From Paenarthrobacter nicotinovorans (GTDB taxonomy: Bacteria; Actinomycetota; Actinomycetes; Actinomycetales; Micrococcaceae), in the NCBI RefSeq assembly GCF_007670255.1, contig NZ_SZVS01000001.1:1-64000 (forward strand): a stretch of DNA of 64,000 bases, written 5' to 3'. Shown here piece by piece: positions 37,104-46,102 of this stretch. How positions within the stretch are numbered: position 1 is the first letter of the stretch; the number at the start of each line of letters is the position of its first letter. The position numbers were made by a program, and so were the translations under genes. The notes under the pieces are model-generated. The model did not search any database, was not told the origin of the DNA, and worked only from the letters and a program-made list of their open reading frames with translations.

Positions 37104-38096
37104 TCAGTTGACGAGAGCGGGGTATTGGGCGGTCCACTGATCCAGCAGATCCTTGTGGGGCGTGATGAAGTGTTCCTCCGTGTACTTCGCCTGAGTGACC
37201 GCGAGCTGACTGCGCTCGACGCGGTCGTAGGCGATCTGGGTCCGCGAGTAATCCTGCTCGCCCAGGCTCGGCTGGTAGATTGCGGCCGCCGCGGAGTTCG
37301 CGTTGTAAATCTCCGGGCGGTAGATCTTCTGGAACGTCTCCATGGTGCTGATGGTGCCGATGAGCTGCAGGTTGGAGTAGTCGTTGAGCAGGTCGCCGCG
37401 GAAATAGAAGGCGAGCGGCGCAACGCTGCCGCGTGGCATGAAGTATCGGACCTGCATCCCCATCTTCGCGAAATATGCGTCCGTCAGCGAGAACTCGTCC
37501 TGCTGGTACTCGACGCCCAGGACCGGGTGACGGTTCTCCGTTTGCCGGTACGTCTTGCTCGTGGAGACACTGATGCACACCACGGGCGGCTGCGGGAAGC
37601 GCTCCTGGCACGCCGGGGAATCGAGGAAGTGCTGGAACAGTTTGCCGTGGAGATCGCCGAAGTTTTCGGGAACGGTGGGCTTGCCCGATTCACTTGCGGC
37701 CGCCGGCAGTACAACGCTGAAGTCGAAGTCACGGACGTAGGAGGAGAAGTTGTTCCCTACGATCCCTTGGTGGCGGACCCCGTTCAGCTGGTCGACGATC
37801 TGGATGTCGAGAACCTCAAACAGGGGGAACTGCCGGTCCGTGCCCTCCGCGGTGAATTCTATTTGCACGGAAACGATCTCGAGTTCGAGCGAGTATCGGT
37901 CCCGGTCCGGGTTGTCCCAGCTTGCGAGATCGTTGAAACGTCGCCGAATCATGGTCAAGGCGTTGCGGAGGTTCTCCTGGCGGTGCTCGCCGCGTGCCAG
38001 GTTGGCGAAGTTCGTCGTGATCCGGGAGCCTTCCGACGGCGAGTAGTCCTCGTCGAAGCGGGTGGTGGTAATGCTGAAGGTAAAGTCGTCTGCCAT
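37104..38096 (-). CDS. mesX: DUF1852 protein, MesX-like putative oxygenase partner of MesD
   Basis: A 330-residue soluble protein, MADDFTFSITTTRFDEDYSPSEGSRITTNFANLARGEHRQENL, the recognisable start of DUF1852. Later come NNFSSYVRDFDFSV and YFMPRGSVAPLAFYFRGDLLNDYSNLQLIGTISTMETFQKIYRPEIYNANS. It is first in the operon mesX-mesD-flavin reductase, with 20 bases to mesD. The family is required for MesD function in other bacteria. A role as flavin- and O2-dependent enzyme is inferred from the partner genes. Confidence 0.88.
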   Translation of the reverse strand: MADDFTFSITTTRFDEDYSPSEGSRITTNFANLARGEHRQENLRNALTMIRRRFNDLASWDNPDRDRYSLELEIVSVQIEFTAEGTDRQFPLFEVLDIQIVDQLNGVRHQGIVGNNFSSYVRDFDFSVVLPAAASESGKPTVPENFGDLHGKLFQHFLDSPACQERFPQPPVVCISVSTSKTYRQTENRHPVLGVEYQQDEFSLTDAYFAKMGMQVRYFMPRGSVAPLAFYFRGDLLNDYSNLQLIGTISTMETFQKIYRPEIYNANSAAAAIYQPSLGEQDYSRTQIAYDRVERSQLAVTQAKYTEEHFITPHKDLLDQWTAQYPALVN

Positions 38097-38177
38097 GATG
38101 CCAATCCGTTGATGATGGCCGGAGACGGCCTTTCAGAAGGGGATGTATCAATGGTGCAACCTTCACCGGGGTATCGG

Positions 38178-38207
38178 GTAACTCAGCGTTACTATGCATT
38201 CATATAG
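38178..38207. promoter_or_regulatory. Inverted repeats between mesX and the LysR gene
   Basis: GTAAC-TCAGC-GTTAC (38178-38192) and CTAT-N8-ATAG (38192-38207) lie in the 120-base divergent gap, just before the LysR start. The second has the T-N11-A spacing of LysR boxes. They are likely sites for the adjacent regulator. Confidence 0.5.
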
Positions 38208-38216
38208 ACTTTGCCT

Positions 38217-39158
38217 ATGGCACAGCTTTCCAGTGGACTGACCCTGCAGCAGCTCCGGTACTTCATAGAAGTTGCAGCCGAGGGGTCGATCTCCGCCGCT
38301 GCCGATCTTCTCTACGTAGCGCAACCGACAATGTCCGCCGCGATGAAGGACCTTGAGGCCCGGGTGGGACGTGCGCTTCTGGTGCGCTCCGCCCGCGGGG
38401 TCACCCTCACCGCAGACGGGGCGGAGTTCCTCGGCTACGCGAGGCAGGTCGTCGAGCAGTTCGCTCTCCTCGAGCAGCGCTACCTTGGCAGGCCACCGAC
38501 GCGCCGTCTGCTCGGGGTTTCAACGCAGCACTACTCATTCGCGGTGGATGCCTTCGTCCGGATGGTCAAGGCCACTGAGGTGGCCGAATACGAGTTCTCA
38601 CTGCGTGAGTCCCGTACCTGGGACATCATCGAGGATGTCCGGACGCTCCGCAGCGAGATAGGCATCCTCTACCGAAACGATTTCAACCGGAAGGTCATCG
38701 ACAAGCTGCTCCGGGAATCCGGGCTCGCGTTCACTTCTCTTTTCCTCGCCGATCCGCACATTTTCGTTTCGCGTAAGAACCCGCTTGCCTCAAAAGAGCG
38801 GGCGACTCTCGCCGATCTCGCCGGTTTGCCGCGTCTGACCTTCGACCAAGGTGCGAACAACTCTTTCTACTTCGCCGAGGAGATTCTCTCCACTTTGTCC
38901 AGTAAGCAGGAGATCCGGGTCTCTGACCGTGCCACGATCTTCAACCTCATGATCGGGCTCCACGGTTACACGATCTCAACTGGCATCATCAGCGGCGAGC
39001 TCGACCCGGAGATCGTCGCCATCCCGCTCGACGTTGACGAACGCATCGAGATCGGCTGGATCGGCCACGCCGCGATTCCGCTCACCGACCAAGCGCAGCG
39101 CTACCTCAAGGAGTTGCGGGCCGTCGTCGCTGAATTCGGCGTAGCGCTCCTGGACTGA
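38217..39158 (+). CDS. LysR-family regulator, divergent from mesX
   Basis: A 313-residue protein with an N-terminal winged helix (LTLQQLRYFIEVAAEGSISAAADLLYVAQPTMSAAMKDLEARVGRALL) and a periplasmic-binding-like effector domain. I chose ATG 38217; TTG 38211 adds two residues. No ribosome site is obvious, and the transcript may be nearly leaderless. Divergence from mesX with inverted repeats between suggests that it controls the methionine synthase operon, perhaps sensing sulfur amino-acid status. That is inference. Confidence 0.88.
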   Translation: MAQLSSGLTLQQLRYFIEVAAEGSISAAADLLYVAQPTMSAAMKDLEARVGRALLVRSARGVTLTADGAEFLGYARQVVEQFALLEQRYLGRPPTRRLLGVSTQHYSFAVDAFVRMVKATEVAEYEFSLRESRTWDIIEDVRTLRSEIGILYRNDFNRKVIDKLLRESGLAFTSLFLADPHIFVSRKNPLASKERATLADLAGLPRLTFDQGANNSFYFAEEILSTLSSKQEIRVSDRATIFNLMIGLHGYTISTGIISGELDPEIVAIPLDVDERIEIGWIGHAAIPLTDQAQRYLKELRAVVAEFGVALLD

Positions 39159-39287
39159 GTGCAGTTGAGCCGCTAGAAACGCCAACCTTGATGGGCGTGC
39201 ACTATTAACATCTCTAAATGCTTGTAATGCACAGTCACCTGTGTCACGATGATCCTTGGCATCTACTCTCAAGCAAGGAATTCAACC

Positions 39288-39749
39288 GTGATCATTGAAC
39301 TCAAAAGTGTTCGGAAGCTGCGCATCCACTGGCCCATTTCGGTGGAGACGATGACCCGCCTTGGTCAGGGGGAGCCCAGCGCCCTCGAAGCGGACGCTGG
39401 TATCGCCCGCCTTCTGGACACCCTTAAGTCTTCCCCTGAACTCGGCGGTTTCGGGAACTACCACCACGTCTTCGAATCCTCGGCCGGTTTTGAGGGCTTC
39501 ACCGTAGCGGAGGGCGCGAATCCAACGCTGGGCCACGTCGGCCAGCGGACCATTTCGCCCACATTCGTTTTCACCTCGTACTTCGACGCCGCCATGGATG
39601 AACCAACCGTCCAGCGATTGGTGCAGCGCATCGTGGACATCCATCCCTGGGAGGTTCCCGTCATTGAAGTCTCCGGGCCACTCAGCGTTTCCACCAGCGC
39701 TGGCACCTCCAACGCCGCGAACATCCTGCAGGAAAGGATCGCCTCGTGA
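39288..39749 (+). CDS. Unknown protein paired with a cyclase-family hydrolase
   Basis: A 153-residue soluble protein beginning MIIELKSVRKLRIHWPISVETMTRLGQGE. It has an alpha/beta pattern with FVFTSYFDAAMDEPTVQRLVQRIVDIHPWEVPVIEVSGPLSV in the second half. I recognise no family. GTG 39288 is chosen because earlier in-frame codons lack a ribosome site. It overlaps the cyclase gene by four bases and is probably its functional partner. CACAG-TCAC-CTGTG at 39230-39243 upstream is a possible operator. Confidence 0.7.
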   Translation: MIIELKSVRKLRIHWPISVETMTRLGQGEPSALEADAGIARLLDTLKSSPELGGFGNYHHVFESSAGFEGFTVAEGANPTLGHVGQRTISPTFVFTSYFDAAMDEPTVQRLVQRIVDIHPWEVPVIEVSGPLSVSTSAGTSNAANILQERIAS

Positions 39750-40486
39750 GCAATTCGATGTGGCAGCAACTGGCACCGCTGCTCGCCAACAGGACCTTCA
39801 CCGACCTGACCCACGCCTTCCACCCTGGCCAGCCACACTTTGCGGCGTTTCCCGATGAGCAACGCGAAGCCCTCTTCGACATGGACAAGGGCGATGGTTT
39901 CACCGCACACAGGTACTCAATCGTCGGCCAGTGGGGCACCCACGTCGATCCGCCGTCGCACTTCATCCGGGACGGCCGCACCCTGGACCAACTGCCGGTT
40001 CAGGACATGGTGCTGCCGCTGGTGGTCCTGGACATCGCCAGCCGCGCCTCTGTCGACACCGATGCAACGCCCACTCTGACGGACATTGACGCCTGGGAGG
40101 AGCGCAATGGCAAGATCCCGGCTGGATCCTTCGTCGCGCTGCGCACGGGCTGGAGCCATCGCTGGCCCAATGCCCAAGAGATGGCCAACCGGGATTCAGA
40201 GGGCATCAGCCACACGCCGGGATGGTCGCGGGAAGTCCTGGAGTTCCTGGTCGAAGAACGCAACGTAGCGGCGATCGGACATGAACAGACCGATACCGAC
40301 CCCGGCCTTGCCACATCCCGCCAGGACTTCAGCCTTGAAACGTACATCCTGGCCAAGGACAAGTGGCAGATCGAACTCCTCGCCAACCTGGACGGACTGC
40401 CGGAGTCCGGAGCCGCAGTCATAGCCACCTGGGCCAAACCGCTGGGCGGAAGCGGATTCCCCGCCCGCGTCTTCGCGATCCACTGA
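39746..40486 (+). CDS. Cyclase-family (kynurenine formamidase-like) metal hydrolase
   Basis: A 246-residue protein with the family metal site GQWGTHVDPPSHF (residues about 62-74) and a later IGHEQTDTDPG. FTDLTHAFHPGQPHF is the typical N-terminal strand. Members hydrolyse amides or lactones, for example formylkynurenine or isatin. The first His of the usual HxGTHxDxPxHF is replaced by Trp (QWGTH), as in one subgroup of the family. Substrate is unknown. It forms a unit with the preceding gene and the following IclR regulator. Confidence 0.85.
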   Translation: MSNSMWQQLAPLLANRTFTDLTHAFHPGQPHFAAFPDEQREALFDMDKGDGFTAHRYSIVGQWGTHVDPPSHFIRDGRTLDQLPVQDMVLPLVVLDIASRASVDTDATPTLTDIDAWEERNGKIPAGSFVALRTGWSHRWPNAQEMANRDSEGISHTPGWSREVLEFLVEERNVAAIGHEQTDTDPGLATSRQDFSLETYILAKDKWQIELLANLDGLPESGAAVIATWAKPLGGSGFPARVFAIH

Positions 40487-40550
40487 GGCGGCAGGTCGCC
40501 GTCGTTCTTGCCTGCGGCGACCTTGGCCGCGGACTGGCTAGAATCGAGAA

Positions 40551-41309
40551 ATGTCAAAGACCTCCAGCATGGGCCGCGGCATGATGGCCATTTTCGCCGT
40601 CGGCGAGCGTCACACCGAAGGGTACGACGGCGGTACGGTCGCCGAAGTCGCGGCCCGCCTGGACAAAGACCGCAGCCAGGTCTCGCGGAGCCTCAAAGGA
40701 GCACTCCAGGAAGGATTCCTGGCACGCACGTCGGACCGGGCATACTGCCTCGATTGGTCGTTGCTCACCGACGCCCAACTGGTGACGGAACAACGCCTGC
40801 GGACTGAAGGCCTCGCAGCCTTGGAAGGTTTGGCGGCCGAGACCACCGAGGCCTGCTTCCTGGGTGTCCTCAGCGGAAACAGCACCGTCACCATTGCCGA
40901 GCACGTACCTCCCGCTGCCAATCTTGTTGGTTCCTGGCTGGGCCGCCCTTACCCTGCGTACTGCAGTGACGCCGGCCAGGCCCTCCTGTGGGACGCACCC
41001 GAAGAGGAGGTGCGGAGGATCTTCCAGAACGTGGAGTTCGTCCGACACGGGCCCAACACGCCGTCGTCCGTGGACGACTTTCTTGAGCGCTTGGAAGGCG
41101 CCCGAAGCAGGGGATACTCAATTGTCGACGAGGAGGCCGAACCGGGCCTATATTCGCTCTCTGCGCCGATCCGTGACTTCAAGGGTGATGTGGCCGCAGC
41201 GTTGCAGATAGTTGGCCCAAAATCGCGGCTGGAACCCCAGCGGGATCAGCATGCCCTGGTACTGGCTTCATGGCGCGACTGGCTCGAAACCCGGGTCGGG
41301 GGAGTCTAA
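40551..41309 (+). CDS. IclR-family transcriptional regulator
   Basis: A 252-residue protein with an N-terminal winged helix (GGTVAEVAARLDKDRSQVSRSLKGALQEGFL) and the IclR effector domain (YPAYCSDAGQALLWDAPEEEVRRIF, SIVDEEAEPGLYSLSAPIRDFKGDVAAALQI). It lies 64 bases after the cyclase gene in the same direction and is a likely local regulator. Its stop overlaps by four bases the stop of the opposed, related IclR gene. Confidence 0.88.
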   Translation: MSKTSSMGRGMMAIFAVGERHTEGYDGGTVAEVAARLDKDRSQVSRSLKGALQEGFLARTSDRAYCLDWSLLTDAQLVTEQRLRTEGLAALEGLAAETTEACFLGVLSGNSTVTIAEHVPPAANLVGSWLGRPYPAYCSDAGQALLWDAPEEEVRRIFQNVEFVRHGPNTPSSVDDFLERLEGARSRGYSIVDEEAEPGLYSLSAPIRDFKGDVAAALQIVGPKSRLEPQRDQHALVLASWRDWLETRVGGV

Positions 41310-42076
41310 TAAACCTGCCCGTGTGCGGAGCCCAAACGTTTTGACGCGGCCTGCAGGGCATCGGCCACCACCGCAATGTCCGGTTCTGCTCCGGACCGGC
41401 TGCCCAGCACGCTGAGCGCTGCCAGGATTTCTCCTCGGGCTGAGCGCACAGGGACTGCCAGTTCCCACACACCGTGCTCATATTCTTCGGTCGCCAAGAC
41501 GTATCCGGCCGGTTTGTCGCGCGCCATCAGTTCCTGGACCTCGGCCGGAGAGTGGGCAGCGGCCGGTCCACCCACACCAATGAAGTTCACGTCCCTAAGC
41601 AACGAGTCCAAGGCGCCGGCGTCATGATCCCACAGCAGGGCCCTGCCAGCACCCGTGCACCAAACCGGTGTCACCATTCCAGGCTTGGCAAAACCGCCGA
41701 AAGCGGCGTTGTTGCTTGAGGAGCGCAGGAGCTGCACCCGCACTTCGTCCCGGACGGAGAGGCGGGCCCGAAGACCAAAACCGGCCACCAGCTCTTCCAA
41801 CTCCGCCTTCGACTCCTGGACCCAGTTCCGGTTGAGGGAACCAGCCAGGGCGAAGAAGCGCCGGCCCACCCTGAAGGGTCCCCGGTCTTCCCGCTCCAAC
41901 AATTCAAGATCGCAAAGCTCCTGGGCTAGCCGGGACACGCGGCTCTGTTCCATGTCCAGTTCGGCGGCCAATTGCGAGACACCCAGCAACTGCCTGCCCT
42001 GTTTCTCCCGGTCCGCCACCAACCGCACCAAGCGCAGGCCCTGGGCCAAAGACGAGGCTTCGGATGGTACATCCAC
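41306..42076 (-). CDS. IclR-family regulator of the racemase/permease operon
   Basis: A 256-residue IclR protein with an N-terminal helix-turn-helix (LLGVSQLAAELDMEQSRVSRLAQELCDLELLERED) and a C-terminal domain with TPVWCTGAGRALLWDHDAGAL and YVLATEEYEHGVWELAVPVRSARGEILAALSVLG. It is last in the minus-strand unit permease-racemase-iclR, 33 bases after the racemase. So it probably senses the imported amino acid or a breakdown product. It resembles the convergent IclR at 40551, which suggests an old duplication. Confidence 0.85.
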   Translation of the reverse strand: MDVPSEASSLAQGLRLVRLVADREKQGRQLLGVSQLAAELDMEQSRVSRLAQELCDLELLEREDRGPFRVGRRFFALAGSLNRNWVQESKAELEELVAGFGLRARLSVRDEVRVQLLRSSSNNAAFGGFAKPGMVTPVWCTGAGRALLWDHDAGALDSLLRDVNFIGVGGPAAAHSPAEVQELMARDKPAGYVLATEEYEHGVWELAVPVRSARGEILAALSVLGSRSGAEPDIAVVADALQAASKRLGSAHGQVY

Positions 42077-42109
42077 GGATCGGCTCCTTTCAGAAGGCTC
42101 AAGCCATTC

Positions 42110-43264
42110 TCACATGGCCGCCTCCGAGGCGAGAACGCGGGAGCCGCCCGCCCATACGGTGTACAGATCGGCCAGGATGTTCCCGTTGGCAGACTCCAGC
42201 TCATCCACCGTGATCTCCTGGCTGCCTTGACGGCCGAAGAGGACCACTTCGTCACCCGGGCAGACGTCTGCGACGTCGGAAACGTCCACCACCATCGAGT
42301 TCATGGAGACCGCATCCACGACGGGAACCCGTTGTCCCCGGACGAGCACACTGCCTCCCATCGCAAGCGCACGCCTATAGCCGTCGCCGTACCCGGCGGT
42401 AACGGTGGCCAGCCGTGCTTCGGAGCGCAGCGTGTGCAGGTGGCCGTACCCCACTTTGCTTCCGGCGGGATAGCAGTTCACCGAGCCGATCCTCGCCTTG
42501 AACGCCAAACAGCGCCGGTATCCCGGGTGGCGCAGGTCGGAGTCTCCGTAGAGCAACGCGCCTGTCCGGACCATATCCAGCCATGCGGAGGGGACGTTGA
42601 GGGTTGCGTAGGAATTTGCTGCATGCAGCAGGACCTGCTCGCGTGGGACCCCGGCGGCCTGAAGGATGGACGTCGCCTGCTCCTGGAAGCGGACCAGGCC
42701 TGCTTCGATGTCCCGAACGTCGTCCAGCGGGAAATGCGTCATGACGCCGGCGAGTTCCAGGTTCCCGTGACTCAGTATTCCCGCTGCGCTTGCCCGCCCC
42801 AATGCACTGGAGACATCCAGGCTGTGACGGCTGATGCCCGAAGAGTTGATATCCAGATGGATGCGGACAACCCGCCCGGCAGCAGCTGCGATCCGGTTGA
42901 TCTCCCATGCGCTTTGGGGGTCGGCAACCAGTTCTTCCACGCCATACCCGACGGCGGCCGCGATCTCTTGTGGCGCTGCTGCACGGACACGCAGCAGCTT
43001 GCCGGTAAATCCGTGGCTTCTGGCAATTCCGGCTTCCCTGTTGGATCCGACGCCGATGTAAGGAACGCCGGACCGCACGAGCGCCGGCATCAGGAGCTCC
43101 GCCCCGTGCCCGTACGCGTCGGACTTAATCACAGTGCAGAGCCTGGCACGGTCGCGCAAAAGTTCCCGCACTGCACTGACGTTGGCTTCGAAAGCTTCTC
43201 CGTCCACCTCCAACCAGCTGGCAAGATTGTCTGTGCGGCCTACTGGGGGAGCCGGATGCAACAT
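42110..43264 (-). CDS. Alanine racemase-family PLP enzyme, probable catabolic amino-acid racemase
   Basis: A 384-residue fold III PLP enzyme. The PLP lysine is K47 in LCTVIKSDAYGHG, and the second catalytic base is the Tyr in YPAGSKVGYGHLH. VRIHLDINSSGISR, AGVMTHFP, HAANSYATLN and MVRTGALLYGD are further Alr motifs. No signal peptide. It could be a housekeeping Alr, but its setting between an amino-acid permease and an IclR gene, facing a homoserine-degrading operon, suggests conversion of a D-amino acid such as D-homoserine to the L form. Substrate is inferred. Confidence 0.85.
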   Translation of the reverse strand: MLHPAPPVGRTDNLASWLEVDGEAFEANVSAVRELLRDRARLCTVIKSDAYGHGAELLMPALVRSGVPYIGVGSNREAGIARSHGFTGKLLRVRAAAPQEIAAAVGYGVEELVADPQSAWEINRIAAAAGRVVRIHLDINSSGISRHSLDVSSALGRASAAGILSHGNLELAGVMTHFPLDDVRDIEAGLVRFQEQATSILQAAGVPREQVLLHAANSYATLNVPSAWLDMVRTGALLYGDSDLRHPGYRRCLAFKARIGSVNCYPAGSKVGYGHLHTLRSEARLATVTAGYGDGYRRALAMGGSVLVRGQRVPVVDAVSMNSMVVDVSDVADVCPGDEVVLFGRQGSQEITVDELESANGNILADLYTVWAGGSRVLASEAAM

Positions 43265-43285
43265 GGTGGGTTCCTTTGAAGACGG

Positions 43286-43321
43286 CTCCGCGGCCGGGCA
43301 ACAAGTTGTCCGGCCGCGGAG
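43286..43321 (-). terminator. Strong hairpin between permease and racemase genes
   Basis: CTCCGCGGCCGG (43286-43297) pairs perfectly with CCGGCCGCGGAG (43310-43321). The 12-base loop can pair further (CAAC/GTTG). No T run follows on the minus strand. It sits inside the operon, so it may reduce read-through or protect the permease mRNA end. Confidence 0.6.
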
Positions 43322-43332
43322 GATGGAAGGGG

Positions 43333-44778
43333 TCAGGCCGACTGGTCCTTGCGGCTTCTGCCGCTGTACCGAAGCCGGAAGAACAGGTAGCAGGCGGCCA
43401 CGAATGGAATCCCGAAGTACAGGGCTGCGATCTGGGACGGGTCCATGGCAATGCCAATGAGGGAAGCGAGGCACAGGACGAAGGCAAGGATCGGCACCAC
43501 CGGATAGAGCGGAGCTTTGTAGGCGAGCTCGGTCACCTTCCCGCCGTTGCGGACAAACGCACGCCGGTGGAAAAAGTGGGACGCCACAATGGACATCCAC
43601 ACGCCCACTACGGCAAAACCGGCCACGGACACCAACGCGAGGTAGACGGATTCAGGGGCCGCGACGCTGCTGATGAGGGATGCGAGGCCACCCAGAATGC
43701 TGACGGAGAGTGCGATCAGGGGAATGCCCCGGCTGGTCAGTTTCTTGAAGGCCTGCGGTGCGTGGCCCTCGTCGGCCAGGGAGTAGAGCATGCGGGCGCA
43801 GGAGAACAGACCGCTGTTGCCGGCAGATAGCAGGGCGGTGATGATGACGAAGTTCATGATGTCTGCGGCAAAAGGAATTCCCACTGAAGAGAACACCGTA
43901 ACGAAGGGGCTCTCGTCCAGGCCTACCTGGTCGTAGGGGACCGTTGCCGCGATGACAGCGATGGCGCCAACGAAGAAGATCAGCAATCGAATGACGGTGC
44001 TCCGCATTGCCTTGGGAATGTTGCGGGATGGATCAGCCGTTTCTCCTGCCGCGACACCGATCAGTTCGGATCCTGAAAAGGCATAGAAGACTGCAAGGGC
44101 AGTCACCAGGACACCGGTGAAGCCGTTGGGAAAGAGGCCGGCGGAAGTGCTGAAGTTCTCAAGGAGGAACGGATGGTTGCCCGAAGTGGATAGCGGGTGG
44201 AAGCCAAAGAGGGCTGCGCCACCGAGGATGATGAGGCCAATGATCGCGCCCACCTTGATGATGGCAAACCAGAACTCGGATTCACCGAAGAACCGTGAAG
44301 AGACCGCGTTGAATCCGAAGAGGATTGCCGCGAAGACAAGACACCAGACCCAAACCTCGACATCGGGGAACCAGCGCTGCATCAACAATCCTGATGCCGT
44401 GAACTCCGAACCGATGGCAACGGCCCAGCAGAGCCAGTACAACCAGGCGGTGGTGAATCCCGTTGCCGGTCCGATTGATCTCGCGGCGTAGATGTGGAAC
44501 GCCCCGGAGACCGGATAGGCGATCGCAAGTTCGCCAAGGCAGGCCATTACCAAGTAAACGACGAACGCGCCCACCAGGTATGCAATGACGGCGCCCAACG
44601 GGCCTGCCTGGGAGATCGTGTACCCGGAGCTCAGGAAGAGCCCTGACCCGATCACGCCTCCCATCGCAATCATGATCAGGTGTCTGGTGCCCATGGACCG
44701 GCGAAGTCCGCTCTGGGCAGGTTCGGTGCCGGGTGTTTCGGATCGTTGGTCCAATTGCAGGGGTGTTGAAGATTCCAT
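43333..44778 (-). CDS. Amino-acid permease of the APC superfamily (AAT type)
   Basis: A 481-residue protein with twelve predicted helices. The family signature is near the N-terminus (RRSMGTRHLIMIAMGGVIGSGLFLSSGYTISQAGPLGAVIAYLVGAFVVYLVMACLGELA). ALAVFYAFSGSELIGVAAGETADPSRNIPKA is also diagnostic. AAT members import amino acids with protons. ATG 44778 gives the normal short cytoplasmic N-terminus; a farther start at 44877 lacks support. First gene of the minus operon and divergent from the homoserine dehydrogenase, so its substrate is probably homoserine or a related amino acid. Confidence 0.9.
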   Translation of the reverse strand: MESSTPLQLDQRSETPGTEPAQSGLRRSMGTRHLIMIAMGGVIGSGLFLSSGYTISQAGPLGAVIAYLVGAFVVYLVMACLGELAIAYPVSGAFHIYAARSIGPATGFTTAWLYWLCWAVAIGSEFTASGLLMQRWFPDVEVWVWCLVFAAILFGFNAVSSRFFGESEFWFAIIKVGAIIGLIILGGAALFGFHPLSTSGNHPFLLENFSTSAGLFPNGFTGVLVTALAVFYAFSGSELIGVAAGETADPSRNIPKAMRSTVIRLLIFFVGAIAVIAATVPYDQVGLDESPFVTVFSSVGIPFAADIMNFVIITALLSAGNSGLFSCARMLYSLADEGHAPQAFKKLTSRGIPLIALSVSILGGLASLISSVAAPESVYLALVSVAGFAVVGVWMSIVASHFFHRRAFVRNGGKVTELAYKAPLYPVVPILAFVLCLASLIGIAMDPSQIAALYFGIPFVAACYLFFRLRYSGRSRKDQSA

Positions 44779-44891
44779 GTGATTCTCCGGTCGATGACGG
44801 ATGCGAAGGGGAAGAGTCGGGCGGGCTGGGTATCGCCCGCTGAAGTCCGTAGTGATGAAGGTAACACACATCATCACTAAACGGTCATTAA

Positions 44892-44969
44892 AGACAACTA
44901 TGAATGTCTATAACGCACGAATGTGGGCCGGCCACTCCCAAGATGTCCGCGGAATGGTCAGAATGACCA
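44892..44969. promoter_or_regulatory. Operator-like inverted repeats in the divergent permease/hom gap
   Basis: The 277-base gap between the divergent operons holds AGACA-N8-TGTCT (44892-44909) and the perfect repeat TGGTCA-GAA-TGACCA (44955-44969). Two regulator genes flank the cluster (IclR at 41306 and Lrp at 48936), and these are plausible binding sites for them. No gene is seen in the gap. Confidence 0.55.
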
Positions 44970-45055
44970 AGCTCTTTGCCATATCGACATGGCCGTACTG
45001 ACACCAGGCCGCCGCAGGATTGAGTCATCAAGCCACACCACCCCAAAGGAGCACC

Positions 45056-46102
45056 ATGACCACCTACGATCTCGCCCTCATTGGCTTCGGCGGAGTCAAC
45101 CGCACGCTTGCCGAAATCGTCCACGAACGCGGTGCGGAACTCCGCGCGGATCTCGGGTTCGGTTTGCGGATTGTTGCCATCACGGACCTTCGGTTGGGCT
45201 CGCTCATGGTCCCCGGCGGAATCGACCTCGACATGGCGTTGCACCTCCGGGCCGGTGGAACATTCGCAGACTACGGGGGATCGCGGGACACCAACAACGA
45301 GGAGGTAATCCGCAACTGCACGGCCGACATTATTTGTGAAGCCACCTTCACCAACCCGGAAGACGGGGAACCAGCCGTATCCCACGTCCGCTGGGCGCTG
45401 GAATCCGGCAAGAGCGTCTGCACCACCAACAAGGGCCCCGTGGCGCTTCAGGGACGGGAGCTGACCGGCCTGGCCGCGGCAAACGGAGCCAGGTTCGAGT
45501 TTGAAGGTGCCGTCATGAGCGGCACCCCCGTCATCAGGCTCGCAAAGCAGATGTTCACCGGGCTCGCCATCGAGGGCTTCGAGGGCATCCTCAACGGCAC
45601 CAGTAACTACGTGTTGGGCCGAATGGAAGCAGGTCTCGACTTGGAGTCAGCCGTTCGTGAAGCGCAGGAACTCGGTTACGCAGAAGCCAACCCCACTGCA
45701 GATATAGAAGGATTCGACGTCCAACTCAAGGTGCTGATTTTGGCCAATGAACTGCTGGGCGCCGGAATCACACTCGAGGACGTCAGCCGCGAAGGCATCT
45801 CCTCCCTGACCCCTGCAGACATCGCCAAGGCGGCTGCGGAGGGGCATCGATGGAAGCTGATTGGATCAGCAATCAGGAACACCGACGGCACCGTCTCGGC
45901 TTCGGTCAAACCTATGGCGCTGCCCCTGGATCACGGCTTGGCGGGCATCTCCGGTGCCACCAACGCCGTCTCTTTCACGACGGACCTGTTGGGCCCGGTA
46001 ACGATCTCCGGCCCCGGCGCAGGAAGGGTCGAAACCGCCTATGCACTGCTCTCCGACATCATCGCCATGCACGCAGCCAAGAAAGTTGACTCCCATGTCT
46101 GA
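45056..46102 (+). CDS. Homoserine dehydrogenase without ACT domain, probably catabolic
   Basis: A 348-residue NAD(P)-dependent enzyme. It has an N-terminal Rossmann site ([16 protein letters not shown]), [11 protein letters not shown] with K126, then [10 protein letters not shown] and [19 protein letters not shown], in which D221 and K225 match the catalytic pair. It stops after the catalytic domain and lacks the C-terminal ACT domain that gives threonine feedback in biosynthetic actinobacterial Hom. The next two genes consume aspartate semialdehyde and aspartate, so I infer that it oxidises homoserine. ATG 45056 follows AAAGGAGCACC. Overlaps the ALDH gene by eight bases. Confidence 0.88.
   Translation: MTTYDLALIGFGGVNRTLAEIVHERGAELRADLGFGLRIVAITDLRLGSLMVPGGIDLDMALHLRAGGTFADYGGSRDTNNEEVIRNCTADIICEATFTNPEDGEPAVSHVRWALESGKSVCTTNKGPVALQGRELTGLAAANGARFEFEGAVMSGTPVIRLAKQMFTGLAIEGFEGILNGTSNYVLGRMEAGLDLESAVREAQELGYAEANPTADIEGFDVQLKVLILANELLGAGITLEDVSREGISSLTPADIAKAAAEGHRWKLIGSAIRNTDGTVSASVKPMALPLDHGLAGISGATNAVSFTTDLLGPVTISGPGAGRVETAYALLSDIIAMHAAKKVDSHV

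Noticed and set aside
45056..46102. Biosynthetic homoserine dehydrogenase of the threonine pathway
   Set aside because: It lacks the ACT domain and thrB/thrC neighbours and lies in an operon with ALDH and aspartase, which fits degradation better.
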